Assembly (NCBI GenBank): GCA_044350425.1
Contig: JBILHS010000006.1
Location: 1 to 64,000, forward strand
Direction of reading: 5' to 3'
From: M3007 sp044350425
Lineage (GTDB): Bacteria; Bacteroidota; Bacteroidia; Chitinophagales; Saprospiraceae
Length of the DNA stretch: 64,000 nucleotides
In this document: in pieces, positions 17,203 to 26,569 of the stretch
Position numbering within the stretch: position 1 is the stretch's first letter
How the letters are laid out: the number at the start of each line of letters is the position of its first letter
Notes under the pieces: model-generated
The model's input: the letters and a program-made list of their open reading frames with translations, nothing else
Database searches by the model: none
What the model was told of the DNA's origin: nothing
Translations under genes and position numbers: made by a program

Positions 17203-18895
17203 TCTCCACACTGGTCCTGCCCTGACCTTGCAGATAAACCCAGTAAATCCCAGGCGATTCAATACGAACATCCAGATTGTCTGCTCCCGGCACCGGGTTG
17301 TATTGTTGTATTAGCCTGCCGTTAACATCCACGATTCTTACTTGTTCGACCTCCTGGCCTTCCCAGCGCAGAGATATTGGGTTGTCCGCCTGCGCCGGAT
17401 TAGGAAATACCTCAAAACCCTGCCAGTCGGTTGCTAAATTCTGGACCGAAGTAAAGGGTGTACAGCTATCATAAGCGCGGAATTCGCAAACCACGTCTTG
17501 TTTCAGTCCAAAAGTGGAGGTGGTGGCCACATGGTTTACCGTTGCACCTCCCACACCGAGTGTACCCGGCGCGTCGTCGAAGTCGAAAGCAGGATTAAAG
17601 ACTGAAGTAAGACCGGTATAATCATTGAACGCACAAGTCACTTTCATGTCGGCATCCAGGTTGATCAGGAGCGGATCGAAGCGGTTGCCATTGCCGCCAT
17701 AACCCGTCCAGTTGGAGAAACCAAGGAGAAGAAAACTATTTTCCTGCGGGTGGCGAACAATCCGTGGATAGTGCGAACTGCCCTGATTGTAGGTTTTGAG
17801 ATTCACCATATCGCCGGTGGGCGTAAGGGTTAGTAATGCATATTTATTTCCCACAAATCCAACCGTCGGGTATGAACTGGTAGCTGCCATGATAGCAAAA
17901 TCGCCATTGGGCTTTTCTATGGCATTGCTTGCATTTTCGAATAGATCGGGTGCTGCGCCGGTTACCACGCGCGACCACTCCGGGTCTCCATTGGCGTCTG
18001 TTTTAACGATCAACAGATCGCTGTAGCCCTGGAAGTTGGTTTGCAAGTTGGTAGAAGATCCTGTGACCAAAAAACCGCCGTCTGAGGTGGCCAGCACTCC
18101 ATAAGCATGGTTGGCTTGCGGTGCCACGCCTTCACCAAAAGCCTTATGCCAAAGCACGGTACCGTTTTTGTCCATCTTCACCAGATTGGCGTAAAACGTG
18201 CCGCCGGTATGAATATAGGAACCCGCAGCCACCAGGCTTTGGTCGGGCAATTCAACAATATCAAAAGACCGATCCACCTTTTGGGCATTCCCCACGGTGC
18301 GGGTCCAGAGGATATTGCCGGCTGTGCTCACCTTCAGGAAATACTGGTCGGTATAGTTATTGTTTGTGCCTTTGTCCGTGCCCCAGGAGCCTGTTTGCCC
18401 GGCGATCACGATATTACCATCTGAAGTGATGATGGCCGATTGCGCCACATCCTGATTGTTGGTACCGCCGCCAATGCGTTGTGTCCAGACCACATCGCCT
18501 TCGCCGGTTACGCGGGCAAGAAATATATCCTGTCTGGGCGTGGTGAAATAAAATCCGACATTGGCTACCAAAACGAAATCCGTTTCCGAGATCTGAAGCA
18601 CCCGGCTACTCACATTGTTGGGTGTTTCCGTGACCTGATTGAACATTTTGGTCCAAACCACTTGCCCCTGACAGTCCAAACGATACATATATGGATAGTA
18701 AAAATTACTCCCGGCCGGGCTTTCTATCAGCCCTGAGCATACATAGCCGCGGTCGGCCAGCGGCAGTACATCCAGCAGAAACATAGCCGAGCCCGTTTCT
18801 GACTCGTAACGCCACTGAAAGGAATGTTCATCCTGGGCAAAAAGCGAAGCCGAGATGGCCAAAAAGCATACAGAAAGCAGGTAATTTTTGATCAT
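17183..18895 (-). CDS. Secreted T9SS cargo protein with propeller-like repeats
   Basis: The start at 18895 gives 570 residues beginning with a good signal peptide (MIKNYLLSVCFLAISASLFAQ). An upstream in-frame start would put 30 ill-fitting residues in front. The body has repeated blocks of the kind DGGFLVTG, DGNIVIAGQTG and GDVVWTQRIGG, typical of beta-propeller proteins that carry tryptophan-docking repeats. The C-terminus is a T9SS type A sorting domain (FEVFPNPAQADN... ending VEKVVVGR). Probably a surface or secreted protein; no enzymatic motif is seen. Its 3' end is the right-hand boundary of the hydrolase repeat. Confidence 0.8.
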   Translation of the reverse strand: MIKNYLLSVCFLAISASLFAQDEHSFQWRYESETGSAMFLLDVLPLADRGYVCSGLIESPAGSNFYYPYMYRLDCQGQVVWTKMFNQVTETPNNVSSRVLQISETDFVLVANVGFYFTTPRQDIFLARVTGEGDVVWTQRIGGGTNNQDVAQSAIITSDGNIVIAGQTGSWGTDKGTNNNYTDQYFLKVSTAGNILWTRTVGNAQKVDRSFDIVELPDQSLVAAGSYIHTGGTFYANLVKMDKNGTVLWHKAFGEGVAPQANHAYGVLATSDGGFLVTGSSTNLQTNFQGYSDLLIVKTDANGDPEWSRVVTGAAPDLFENASNAIEKPNGDFAIMAATSSYPTVGFVGNKYALLTLTPTGDMVNLKTYNQGSSHYPRIVRHPQENSFLLLGFSNWTGYGGNGNRFDPLLINLDADMKVTCAFNDYTGLTSVFNPAFDFDDAPGTLGVGGATVNHVATTSTFGLKQDVVCEFRAYDSCTPFTSVQNLATDWQGFEVFPNPAQADNPISLRWEGQEVEQVRIVDVNGRLIQQYNPVPGADNLDVRIESPGIYWVYLQGQGRTSVEKVVVGR

Positions 18896-19224
18896 AGTAA
18901 AAGCTTGTGTGGTGCAGAAATTCGAAGCCAAATTAAGCAGAAGTCTGATTTCATGTTTGAATAATTTTTTAAGATATTCGGCCATAAAACTGTTCAGGCA
19001 AAGAACAAATCGCTCAAAACGCTGTTTTTGTCACGTTCTCAAGACATTTAAGCCCTCAACAAGCCCCATGGGAACGAAGGACTTTAAACTTGTAACTTTA
19101 AACTTGTAACTTTAAACTTGTAACTTTAAACTTGTAACTTTAAACTTGTAACTTTAAACTTGCAACTTTAAACTTGCAACTTGTAACTTGATCCTTTAAA
19201 CCCACAACTCAAGCTTTACCTGAT
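18896..19224. other. Gene-free stretch with a tandem repeat
   Basis: The 329 bases between divergent genes contain the tandem repeat at 19080-19190 and otherwise AT-rich sequence. No RNA gene or clear promoter box was recognised. Confidence 0.6.
19080..19190 (+). repeat. 14-base tandem repeat
   Basis: The unit ACTTTAAACTTGTA is repeated about seven times head to tail, with the last copies reading TTGCA instead of TTGTA. It ends about 35 bases before the hydroxylase start at 19225. Units abut without unique spacers, so it is not a CRISPR array. Confidence 0.9.
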
Positions 19225-19731
19225 ATGATGCCCTCCTGGTTACTTTATACACTCGTTACACTGGCCGCCTACGTTGGCATGGAATTCATGGCCTGGTTCA
19301 CGCATAAATTTGTGATGCACGGTTTTCTCTGGAAATGGCATGAAGACCACCACTTGCCCAAGCATGAAAAAGAAGGTTTTTTTGAAAAAAACGATCGATT
19401 TTTTCTCGTTTTTGCTATTCCTAGCATGTTTTGTTACATTTTTGGAACCGCTACGCCTCATTTTTGGGTGATGTTCGTAGGGGTGGGTATTTCACTTTAT
19501 GGCATTACCTATTTCCTCATACACGACGTATATATCCACCGGCGGTTTAGCTGGTTCAAGCAGTTGGACAGCAAATACAGCCGCGCCATACTTCGGGCGC
19601 ATGGCACGCACCACTCCAAACGCGACCAGTTTGATGGAGAATCGTTTGGCTTGCTGGTGGTAAATCCTAAATTTTTCAAAAAACGACCCAAGCGTGAGGA
19701 GGAGGAATTGATCAAAAATAATGAAGCCTGA
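19225..19731 (+). CDS. crtZ: CrtZ-like carotenoid 3-hydroxylase (fatty acid hydroxylase superfamily)
   Basis: A 168-residue membrane protein with the histidine clusters of di-iron hydroxylases: HKFVMH (27-32), HEDHH (39-43), HDVYIH (100-105) and HGTHH (126-130). Length and motif spacing match CrtZ beta-carotene hydroxylases, which add hydroxyl groups at C3 of the ionone rings to make zeaxanthin. Hydrophobic segments lie near residues 5-22, 62-75 and 80-97. No other carotenoid gene is next to it, so the substrate is inferred from family alone. ATG codons at 19225 and 19228 are both possible starts. The tandem repeat sits just upstream. Confidence 0.85.
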   Translation: MMPSWLLYTLVTLAAYVGMEFMAWFTHKFVMHGFLWKWHEDHHLPKHEKEGFFEKNDRFFLVFAIPSMFCYIFGTATPHFWVMFVGVGISLYGITYFLIHDVYIHRRFSWFKQLDSKYSRAILRAHGTHHSKRDQFDGESFGLLVVNPKFFKKRPKREEEELIKNNEA

Positions 19732-19757
19732 GGTATTTAAACCACAAAGACACAATA

Positions 19758-19797
19758 GGCCACAAAGCACACATTGCAGTGTTTTGTGGCCTTTTTT
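19758..19797 (+). terminator. Rho-independent terminator after crtZ
   Basis: The stem GGCCACAAAGCAC (19758-19770) / GTGTTTTGTGGCC (19779-19791), with one mismatch, has an 8-base loop and is followed by six T. It lies between convergent genes. Confidence 0.85.
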
Positions 19798-19805
19798 AAT
19801 GGATA

Positions 19806-21212
19806 TTATTGAGCCATTTCCAAGAGCCATTCCCGCTCCGTGAGTGGTTTTGCCGCGCTGATCTGAGTACGGAGACTCTCTAGTTCTTCTTCTGAGAAAT
19901 TTCGTTTGCCGGTTTTCCACAACATCAGTTTGGAGGCATACTGTATAATATTCCGGTAGTTGGGCGCATGATAGGCCAGCGTCTTTTTTCGGCTAACGAA
20001 GCGCTCAAATGTGGTGAGAAACCCTTCTAAAAGCCGCCATTCTGCTGTCTCAAAGTAGACCTTGAGAAGCAATAACCTGGCATTTAGCTCAAGTAATACA
20101 TCTTCGAAAGCCAGATCGTAAAGCAGCGTCCTTACCTGATCATAATTGCCTTCATGATAGGCAAGTTTTGCCCTGCAAAACCGTCCATAGTGGTCTCTAA
20201 ATGCTTGTGCGAGTAAGGGTGTATAGGATTCCAGAAATTGTTTAACCCAAAGTGTTTCATTCAAATTTAGTCCAATCGCCACAATATTTTTATATGTAAA
20301 CCGGCTTAGAATACCATTTTCTAAAAAGGTTTCCTGTTTTAAGCCAAGCTGGTAAAGATCAAATGCTTCGCGTAAAAAAGCCAATTCACCCGTGTTCATG
20401 CGACGAATGCAATAATTTACACCAAAAAGCAATACATCACGAAAATCTGTGACCGAAAGCCACTGCCCGGCTTCATACACCAGCATTTTATAAGCAAAAA
20501 AATGCTCACTTGCGGTAGGCTCGCTCAGGCAACAATAACTGTGGTAATATAACTGGATGAGCGGTACATGCTTATATCCTCCAGCCGCGCAATTTGCCAG
20601 CACTGCTTCCAAATAAGGCAGTTGATAATCCACTTTATAAACCGCCGTGTGGCTTGCCGCAGAACACGCATTTCGCAATAATTCAACTACAAAAAAGTTG
20701 ACGAGCTCATTCGTCATCTCTTGCAGATTCAGCGAAGAATCCCGGGCAGAATTTTGGGCTAAACGCTCCTCTTGAAGCCGATATTGATTGAGATAGTACT
20801 GTGAATCCCGAAGTGGTTGTTCGTTCAGGGTCAGCTCCGCTTTGGTTAAATAAGCGGTTGCATCGGAAGATAGTTGGCGTTGCCGGTAGGCTTTTGCTAA
20901 GGTAAGCCACTGTTCTGCGGGGTTGTTCTGCCAGGTTTCATGGGCTAAAAAGCGTTCTAATACGCCTAAAAATTCCGACATGATCCGTCGCAATTTTAAA
21001 TCATCAAAAGCTTCTTTTTCAAAGATTGCGGCATAGACTTTTTCACGTCTTAAACTCCGCTCAGAGTAACCCTTTCTGGTATCCAAAAAATCATAAAACT
21101 TTGATATTCTATAGTCAAAATTATGAATTGGAGAATTTACCCATTTTTTTAATCGCCGCCGTTCAGCAGTAGAAAGCGTTTTGAAAAGGGAAATAAGTTT
21201 GCTTTGAACCAT
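19806..21212 (-). CDS. Unknown helical protein, paralogue of 38671-40122
   Basis: A 468-residue, mostly helical protein of unknown function. The start at 21212 is an ATG (MVQSKLISLF); the frame extends to a TTG at 21218, but ATG is preferred. The N-terminus (LFKTLSTAERRRLKKWV) parallels that of the 483-residue protein at 38671 (LQTLSVRERNRWRQYV), and the two share CIRRxNxG, LSxxTYKNI and a C-terminal MQPL/KPLxxxxWLL pattern. No signal peptide or membrane segment is visible, so it is probably cytoplasmic. Repeated helices suggest a TPR-like scaffold, which is inference. A TTTTTG box 21 bases before GAACTTTG just upstream of the ATG hints at a nearly leaderless mRNA. Confidence 0.7.
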   Translation of the reverse strand: MVQSKLISLFKTLSTAERRRLKKWVNSPIHNFDYRISKFYDFLDTRKGYSERSLRREKVYAAIFEKEAFDDLKLRRIMSEFLGVLERFLAHETWQNNPAEQWLTLAKAYRQRQLSSDATAYLTKAELTLNEQPLRDSQYYLNQYRLQEERLAQNSARDSSLNLQEMTNELVNFFVVELLRNACSAASHTAVYKVDYQLPYLEAVLANCAAGGYKHVPLIQLYYHSYCCLSEPTASEHFFAYKMLVYEAGQWLSVTDFRDVLLFGVNYCIRRMNTGELAFLREAFDLYQLGLKQETFLENGILSRFTYKNIVAIGLNLNETLWVKQFLESYTPLLAQAFRDHYGRFCRAKLAYHEGNYDQVRTLLYDLAFEDVLLELNARLLLLKVYFETAEWRLLEGFLTTFERFVSRKKTLAYHAPNYRNIIQYASKLMLWKTGKRNFSEEELESLRTQISAAKPLTEREWLLEMAQ

Positions 21213-21275
21213 GCGCAAAGTTCAATTTTTTGGACTAATATTTCCGACAAAAACATATAAATGTTGTTAGCTGAT

Positions 21276-21309
21276 TTTGATGCGGCGGCCAGAGATGGGA
21301 ATACTTTTG
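21276..21309 (+). promoter_or_regulatory. Bacteroidota-type promoter for 21331
   Basis: TTTG (21276-21279), a 22-base spacer, then TACTTTTG (21302-21309), which matches the TTG/TAnnTTTG consensus of the Bacteroidota primary sigma factor. The predicted transcript start near 21315 leaves a leader of about 16 bases. Confidence 0.65.
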
Positions 21310-21330
21310 TGCCATAATCAATAATCGCCC

Positions 21331-24132
21331 ATGAAAAGTCTCGTCCCATATTTCCTTTTATGCTGCACCACGCTGATCCACGCGCAGGGCTGGCAGCAAA
21401 CTTTCAATGGTCTGCTCAACCCCGCAGCTGTACTCGAAACTCCTGATGGTGGTGCTGTATTGTTGTCCAGCTCCGTTCCCGGAGGTGCGCAGGGCAGACA
21501 AATCATTCTGATTAAAACCGACCAGGATGGTCAGCTTCAATGGCAAAAGATTTTTGGCGCACCCGGAGATGATGAGGGACGCTCTATGGTATTGAGCTCT
21601 ACGGGAAATATCGTATTGGCTGGCAAAATCTCTTTTGTTACCAATAATGGAGATGCGCTGCTAGCGGTTTATAACCTGAACGGTCAAAAATTGTGGGAGC
21701 GCAACTATAATTTTGGGGTGCTTGATGATGCTAAATGTGTGCGGCAAATGACCGATGGCGGCTTTGTTCTGGCGGTGGAAGCTGATAACCAACTTCGGAT
21801 CCTGCGTACCGATGCCGCTGGTAATGAACTCTGGTCAAAGGCCTATCCGAGCACCCAAAACCTGATCGTCAAGCACCTGGAAGTACGGAGTGACGGAGGC
21901 TTTGTGGCAACACTGCTTCGAAACAACCTGCCCATTGGGGCACCGGCTGCTGTCGTATTGCAGATAAGTGCCTCAGGCGACCTGGAATTCCAGACCACCC
22001 TACCCCATCTGAGTAATTTTGTCACCACCGATTTGGTGCGCTGCAAACCCGCCAGCGACAGCACTTTTTGGCTCATGCACCGTGACTCGGTTTATCTGCT
22101 GGATCGCGACACCAGTGTCCTGAAAAGCTGGCGACTTGCTTCGCCGTTTGATCTGTATTTGACGGATTTAATTCCTGCCGAAGACGGAGGATTTTTTGCA
22201 CTGGGCACCAACTATTCCTTTAGCGGCACAGCCTTTAGTCGCACTTATTTTGCTCGTTTTCAAGCAGATGGAACAGAGGTGTGGCAGCGATATTTTACCG
22301 CACCCAATTATCTGCATTCCTCCTGGGCAGCCATACGTACCAAAGATGGTGGATTTTTTCTGACGGGTAACTATGCCAAAAACGGAGCGTATTTCAGCTA
22401 CATACTTCGCACCGACTCCCTGGGACAGGCATTTACCAACAAAATTTCAGGGCGCGTTTACTGGGATAAAAACAACGATTGTTCCACCACACTCAATGAA
22501 CCTTCCCTGTCAGGCTGGCTTTTAAAAGTGGTCAGGCCTAATGGCGCATTTCATTACGCGACCACTGACAGCACTGGACATTATGCTTTTGATGCTGGCC
22601 TGGGAGAGCACAAGGTCTCGATCTTGTTGCCCAATGGGCTTTGGGCAGCGGTGTGTTCACAGGATGTAAGCGTCACATTTGACGCGGCATTTCAATCCAA
22701 AAAACTTGACTTTCACGTAAAAAGCAGCACTTTTTGCCCGCTACCCAGGGTAGATGCCGGTATAGACTACTGGCTGCATTGCGCTGAAAACAGTTTTATG
22801 ATTCGATATGCGAATACAGGAACTGAGATGGCAGAAAACTCTGCCATCACACTTAAACTCGATTCTTTGCTCACATTAACCGGGGCTTCCCAGGCATTTT
22901 CTCAGATAGGGGCCCATACCTGGCGATTCCCATTGGGCAATTTGCCTCCTTTGACAGACAGCAGTTTTCTGGTAAATGTCCATGCCGATTGTAGCTTAGG
23001 CACCCTGGATCGAACGCTTTGCATAGAAACCAATATTGAGCCTGATGCTCCATGCCTTGCACCTTTAAACGGACCCTTATTGATTGCTGAAGGCCGTTGT
23101 GATGGCGATAGCGTGCGCTTTGAGGTTCGGAATATCGGTCTGCCAATGACCGAATCGCAACCATATATCGTGGTGGAAGATGATGTCATGCTACTGCAAG
23201 GACTTGAGCTAATGCTTGGAACTGGAGAAACACTTACGCTTAGTTTACCAGCCAATGGTTCTACCTGGCGTTTTGAGGTATTGCAAAGCCCTGGCATTCC
23301 TGACTGGCAAAGTGATCCGCATGTAGCAGCAGCGGTGGAGGGTTGCAGTGCAAGTGGTAGTTTTTCTACGGGGTACATCAACCAATTCAGTTTGTATGAC
23401 GGGGGATATTTTTCAGAGACTGAATGCCGCCCAGTAGTGGCAAATGCACAAGGGCAAGAAAAAACGGCCTATCCAGCTGGCTGGAATGCGGAACATCTGA
23501 TTCCTGCCAATACAGATCTGGAGTATGCCTTGCACTTCCAAAACACCTCTGGCGACACGGTCCGAGTGCTTACCCTGCGGGATACGCTGGATCATTTGCT
23601 ACTGAACCCCGCTTCTTTCGAAGCAGGTCCGGCTAGTCACCCTTATGAATTTGATCTGAGCGGTCAGGGCGTATTGACTTTCCGGTTTATCGGAACAGAG
23701 CTGGCAGACTCGGCTCGTGCCTGGGTAAAATTCAGGATAAGTCAGACTCCCGATCTACCCAATGGCACGGTTATTTACAATCGGGCCTGGGCATACCCTG
23801 GATTTATGGCTCCGCTTGCTACAAACGAAACTTTCCACACCATCGGAGATCCACTCCTTTCCGGCACGGGTGGAAACCCGAAACCACCACTGCCCCCGCT
23901 TCGGGTCTGGCCAATCCCGACAACTGCCGGGGTAAGCATCGAGATGAGCCAATCTGGCGAGTATGTTTGTCAATTGACAGATATACTTGGGCGCCTGATA
24001 CTCGAGCGAGATTTTTCAGGGAAGTTACTGGAGCTTTCGGATCCAGAATTGCCTGCCGGTGTCTTTATCGCAACCGTTTTCAAAAATGGACAGCGCTTTG
24101 GTCAGGTGCAGATCGTGAAGCTAAGTCGTTGA
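21331..24132 (+). CDS. Large T9SS-secreted protein (propeller repeats, SdrD B-like domain, DUF11-like region)
   Basis: A protein of 933 residues. Signal peptide (MKSLVPYF...LIHAQ), then about 340 residues of DGGF(V/F)LTG-type repeats as in the protein at 17183, indicating a beta-propeller. Near residues 370-440 a domain of the SdrD B-like/carboxypeptidase-regulatory type follows (SGRVYWDKNNDC... ending in DSTGHYAFDAG). Next is a DUF11/DUF7619-like region (AEHLIPANTDLEYALHFQNT), and a T9SS type A sorting domain closes the protein (LRVWPIPTTAGV to the end). It is preceded by a good promoter and followed after 39 bases by another T9SS gene. No catalytic motif is seen; probably an adhesin-like or structural surface protein. 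Confidence 0.8.
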   Translation: MKSLVPYFLLCCTTLIHAQGWQQTFNGLLNPAAVLETPDGGAVLLSSSVPGGAQGRQIILIKTDQDGQLQWQKIFGAPGDDEGRSMVLSSTGNIVLAGKISFVTNNGDALLAVYNLNGQKLWERNYNFGVLDDAKCVRQMTDGGFVLAVEADNQLRILRTDAAGNELWSKAYPSTQNLIVKHLEVRSDGGFVATLLRNNLPIGAPAAVVLQISASGDLEFQTTLPHLSNFVTTDLVRCKPASDSTFWLMHRDSVYLLDRDTSVLKSWRLASPFDLYLTDLIPAEDGGFFALGTNYSFSGTAFSRTYFARFQADGTEVWQRYFTAPNYLHSSWAAIRTKDGGFFLTGNYAKNGAYFSYILRTDSLGQAFTNKISGRVYWDKNNDCSTTLNEPSLSGWLLKVVRPNGAFHYATTDSTGHYAFDAGLGEHKVSILLPNGLWAAVCSQDVSVTFDAAFQSKKLDFHVKSSTFCPLPRVDAGIDYWLHCAENSFMIRYANTGTEMAENSAITLKLDSLLTLTGASQAFSQIGAHTWRFPLGNLPPLTDSSFLVNVHADCSLGTLDRTLCIETNIEPDAPCLAPLNGPLLIAEGRCDGDSVRFEVRNIGLPMTESQPYIVVEDDVMLLQGLELMLGTGETLTLSLPANGSTWRFEVLQSPGIPDWQSDPHVAAAVEGCSASGSFSTGYINQFSLYDGGYFSETECRPVVANAQGQEKTAYPAGWNAEHLIPANTDLEYALHFQNTSGDTVRVLTLRDTLDHLLLNPASFEAGPASHPYEFDLSGQGVLTFRFIGTELADSARAWVKFRISQTPDLPNGTVIYNRAWAYPGFMAPLATNETFHTIGDPLLSGTGGNPKPPLPPLRVWPIPTTAGVSIEMSQSGEYVCQLTDILGRLILERDFSGKLLELSDPELPAGVFIATVFKNGQRFGQVQIVKLSR

Positions 24133-24171
24133 TTTTAAACACAAAAACTTTTAATAAATTCAATTTTCATC

Positions 24172-25878
24172 ATGAAAAAATTCTATTTCAAAACCCGAAT
24201 TTGGGCTGCATTGATCACTCCATCCTCCATTTTTGGAGTGTTTTTGGCTCTAATCCTTCCAGCCCAAATTGCCGCTCAACCCTGCCTTTTAGCATGCAAT
24301 GATCTGGTCGTCGTAGCAATTCCGGCCAATGGCAATGCTGAATTCTTACCCTTAGATATTGTAGAGGGTGATCTTTCTGTGAGCTGCCCAAACGGCATAT
24401 TGCGCACACAGGCCCAGATTAACGCCCAATGGCTTCCCGCCAGCGGCAATATGATTTTCAATGCAACCCACATTGGCCAAACCTTTCAGGCCCGGGTAGT
24501 CGACCAGGTGAGTGGCAATTCCTGCTGGGGGAATGTACAGGTGGTGGAGGCCCCTACCGGGGACACGCTCCGATTCAAACTCTGTACTGAACGCTGGAAA
24601 GACAAACGTCCGATAAAAGGCACCACGCTGGTTTTTCAACCCGTTAACCCTGCTTTCCCTTATACCCCCCTGGTATTCGTGCTGGATTCCAGCCAGAGCT
24701 GTGCTGATGTCACGGTCGTACCAAACGACTATTTGCCCGGTACAAGATTTAATTATGGCGCCTTACTCCAGGATACCGGAGGAGTCAATGGTATAGATAT
24801 CCGGGACCTTTGTGAGACCACCCAGCATATTTTAGGGATCTCCACATTGCCTTCTCCTTATTCCATCATTGCAGCGGATGTAAATAAATCAGGCTCTGTT
24901 ACCACATTTGACATCGTTGAATCCAGGAAACTGATCCTTGGCATTTATAAGGAATTTCCCAACAACACAGCTTGGCGGCAGTTCCCTGATTATTGCCAGT
25001 TTGCCAACCCGCTCAACCCGTTTCAGGGCAGCTGCCTCCCTGATATTGAGCTAAGTCAGCTCATAGCACTCCAGGGAGATACTGCCAGGGTCATTGCTGT
25101 GAAAGTGGGAGATGTAAACGGGGATGTTCGTTTAGACAACGAACCTTATGTTTATACCGGTTCGACAGACTCCATTAAAGTGATATTACCACAGGGGCCA
25201 ATCAATGCAGGGATCTCATTGGGTATACCCGTCAAACTGGATAAGGATTTCCTGTATGGCGGCATCCAGATCAACTTTCAATTAAAGGTTCCAATTGCAA
25301 AAATCGACTCTCTTTCTGTGGGTGCTGTAAGTTTCCCCATCCAGTGGCAGAATATTTCTTATTTGAACCAGACCACAGGTCGTTTTCAGGTAGCTATTTT
25401 CGCAGACCAAACGGTTGGGTCGACCAATATTCCTGCTGGAGAGCCACTCTTTTATATTCACCTGAAAACGACCCAAAATGCGAACCTGGAGGATATTTTG
25501 AAGGTGGTTACCAATGATCCCGATTCCAGGACCTTTGGCATGGGGCCAAATTGCTCGGGCTACTTCCAGATCAGTTCGATTTATTCCGGGTCCGTTGCTA
25601 CGCATACACCTGAACTGCATGGGATGCGCATTCAAGCGCCCAGCCCCAATCCATTTGAATCCCGATCTTTTTTAGAGATCGACCTGGAAGGGGCAGAAAC
25701 AGGCCTTTTGGAAGTGGTTGACCTGATGGGGCGTATCGTTTTTTCTGAGGCACGGCAGCTTGCGTCGGGAGTTACCCGTTGGGAAATTCCTGCCACTGCT
25801 GTAGCGCCTGGAAGCCTTGGCATCTGGCGTTTGCGGGTTGGCGGGCAAATGGTTTCGGGCAAATTGGCCAGGAAATAA
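24172..25878 (+). CDS. T9SS-secreted protein with dockerin-like and cohesin-like modules
   Basis: A protein of 568 residues with a long hydrophobic signal peptide ending near AAQPC. Residues about 200-265 form a dockerin-like pair: the first part (VNGIDIRDLCETTQHILGI) and the second, EF-hand-like one (DVNKSGSVTTFDIVES, from residue 236). Residues about 320-440 look like a cohesin-type beta sandwich (GISLGIPVKLDKDF... GEPLFYIHLKT). The end is a T9SS type A sorting domain (SPNPFESRSF to the end). Cohesin-dockerin pairs bind each other with calcium, so the protein may help assemble complexes on the surface. Similar modules occur at 40338 and 43652. Domain calls are by eye. Confidence 0.75.
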   Translation: MKKFYFKTRIWAALITPSSIFGVFLALILPAQIAAQPCLLACNDLVVVAIPANGNAEFLPLDIVEGDLSVSCPNGILRTQAQINAQWLPASGNMIFNATHIGQTFQARVVDQVSGNSCWGNVQVVEAPTGDTLRFKLCTERWKDKRPIKGTTLVFQPVNPAFPYTPLVFVLDSSQSCADVTVVPNDYLPGTRFNYGALLQDTGGVNGIDIRDLCETTQHILGISTLPSPYSIIAADVNKSGSVTTFDIVESRKLILGIYKEFPNNTAWRQFPDYCQFANPLNPFQGSCLPDIELSQLIALQGDTARVIAVKVGDVNGDVRLDNEPYVYTGSTDSIKVILPQGPINAGISLGIPVKLDKDFLYGGIQINFQLKVPIAKIDSLSVGAVSFPIQWQNISYLNQTTGRFQVAIFADQTVGSTNIPAGEPLFYIHLKTTQNANLEDILKVVTNDPDSRTFGMGPNCSGYFQISSIYSGSVATHTPELHGMRIQAPSPNPFESRSFLEIDLEGAETGLLEVVDLMGRIVFSEARQLASGVTRWEIPATAVAPGSLGIWRLRVGGQMVSGKLARK

Positions 25879-25900
25879 GGTCTTGAACCTGGAAAAAAAA

Positions 25901-26056
25901 GGGTGTATCATAAGTCAATCTCAACCCAAAGCGACCATAGATTATTCCGTTTTCTCTGGCACAAAACCTTCCAGGTTTTTAAAACCTGGAAGGTTTATCC
26001 ACTCAAAAAGAATAAAATTTGGGGTTAAGCTTGGGTAAAAGACTTGTGATACACCC
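25901..26056. repeat. Nested palindrome between convergent genes
   Basis: Outer arms 25901-25916 and 26041-26056 pair with one mismatch. An inner perfect hairpin has 16-base arms, AAACCTTCCAGGTTTT (25964-25979) and its inverse (25981-25996), with a one-base centre. It lies between two genes that end facing each other, so it may terminate both transcripts. The core AGGTTTT/AAAACCT recurs in the palindromes at 33611, 33738 and 60306. Confidence 0.8.
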
Positions 26057-26062
26057 TCTTTA

Positions 26063-26494
26063 CTATGCACAAGCAATCTTTCCAACCCGGGTGCCATGTC
26101 TTCCCCCCTCAAAATCAGTCGAAAGGAAAATACGTACCATCGCCTGCGCCAATATCTCCGGCACAAAACGGGCCGGTAGCGCGATCACATTCGCGTCGTT
26201 GTGCTGACGGGCGAGTGAAGCCAGTTCTTCCGTCCAGCAGATGGCACAGCGGATTTGCTGGTGTTTATTGGCCGTAATAGCCACCCCGTTAGCACTTCCG
26301 CAAAGCAGAATACCCCGTTCCGCCTGGCCGCTTTCTACGGATTCTGCTACCGGGTGTGCAAAGTCCGGATAGTCCACCGAATCAAGCGAGTGGGTACCAA
26401 AATCGAGCACCATGTGCCCTTGTGCCTGAAGCATGGAAATGATGCCTTCTTTGTACGGGAAACCTGCGTGGTCGCAGCCAATTGCAATTTTCAT
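26063..26494 (-). CDS. rpiB: Ribose-5-phosphate isomerase B
   Basis: A 143-residue protein matching RpiB in length and motifs: the N-terminus MKIAIGCDHAG (His9), catalytic cysteine in LLCGSANG (Cys65), RQHNDANV, and the GGRH segment near the C-terminus. It interconverts ribose 5-phosphate and ribulose 5-phosphate in the pentose phosphate pathway in the cytoplasm. It lies downstream of the phosphohexomutase gene in the same direction, with 75 bases of repetitive spacer. Confidence 0.93.
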   Translation of the reverse strand: MKIAIGCDHAGFPYKEGIISMLQAQGHMVLDFGTHSLDSVDYPDFAHPVAESVESGQAERGILLCGSANGVAITANKHQQIRCAICWTEELASLARQHNDANVIALPARFVPEILAQAMVRIFLSTDFEGGRHGTRVGKIACA

Positions 26495-26500
26495 GATTTA

Positions 26501-26569
26501 AACGGTTTACGGTGGACGGTTTACGGTTAACGGTTTACGGTGGACGGTTAACGGTGGATGGTGGATGGT
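26501..26569 (-). repeat. Short tandem repeat between mutase and rpiB
   Basis: Degenerate units of the form ACGGTTTACGGTGG / ACGGTTAACGGT fill nearly the whole spacer between the two genes. It is likely to expand or shrink by slippage. No coding content. Confidence 0.85.

Noticed and set aside
19080..19190. Possible CRISPR array
   Set aside because: Units of 14 bases abut without unique spacers and no cas gene is near; it is a plain tandem repeat.
19225..19731. Carotenoid biosynthesis cluster
   Set aside because: Only a crtZ-like gene is present; no crtB, crtI, crtY or other pathway gene is adjacent.
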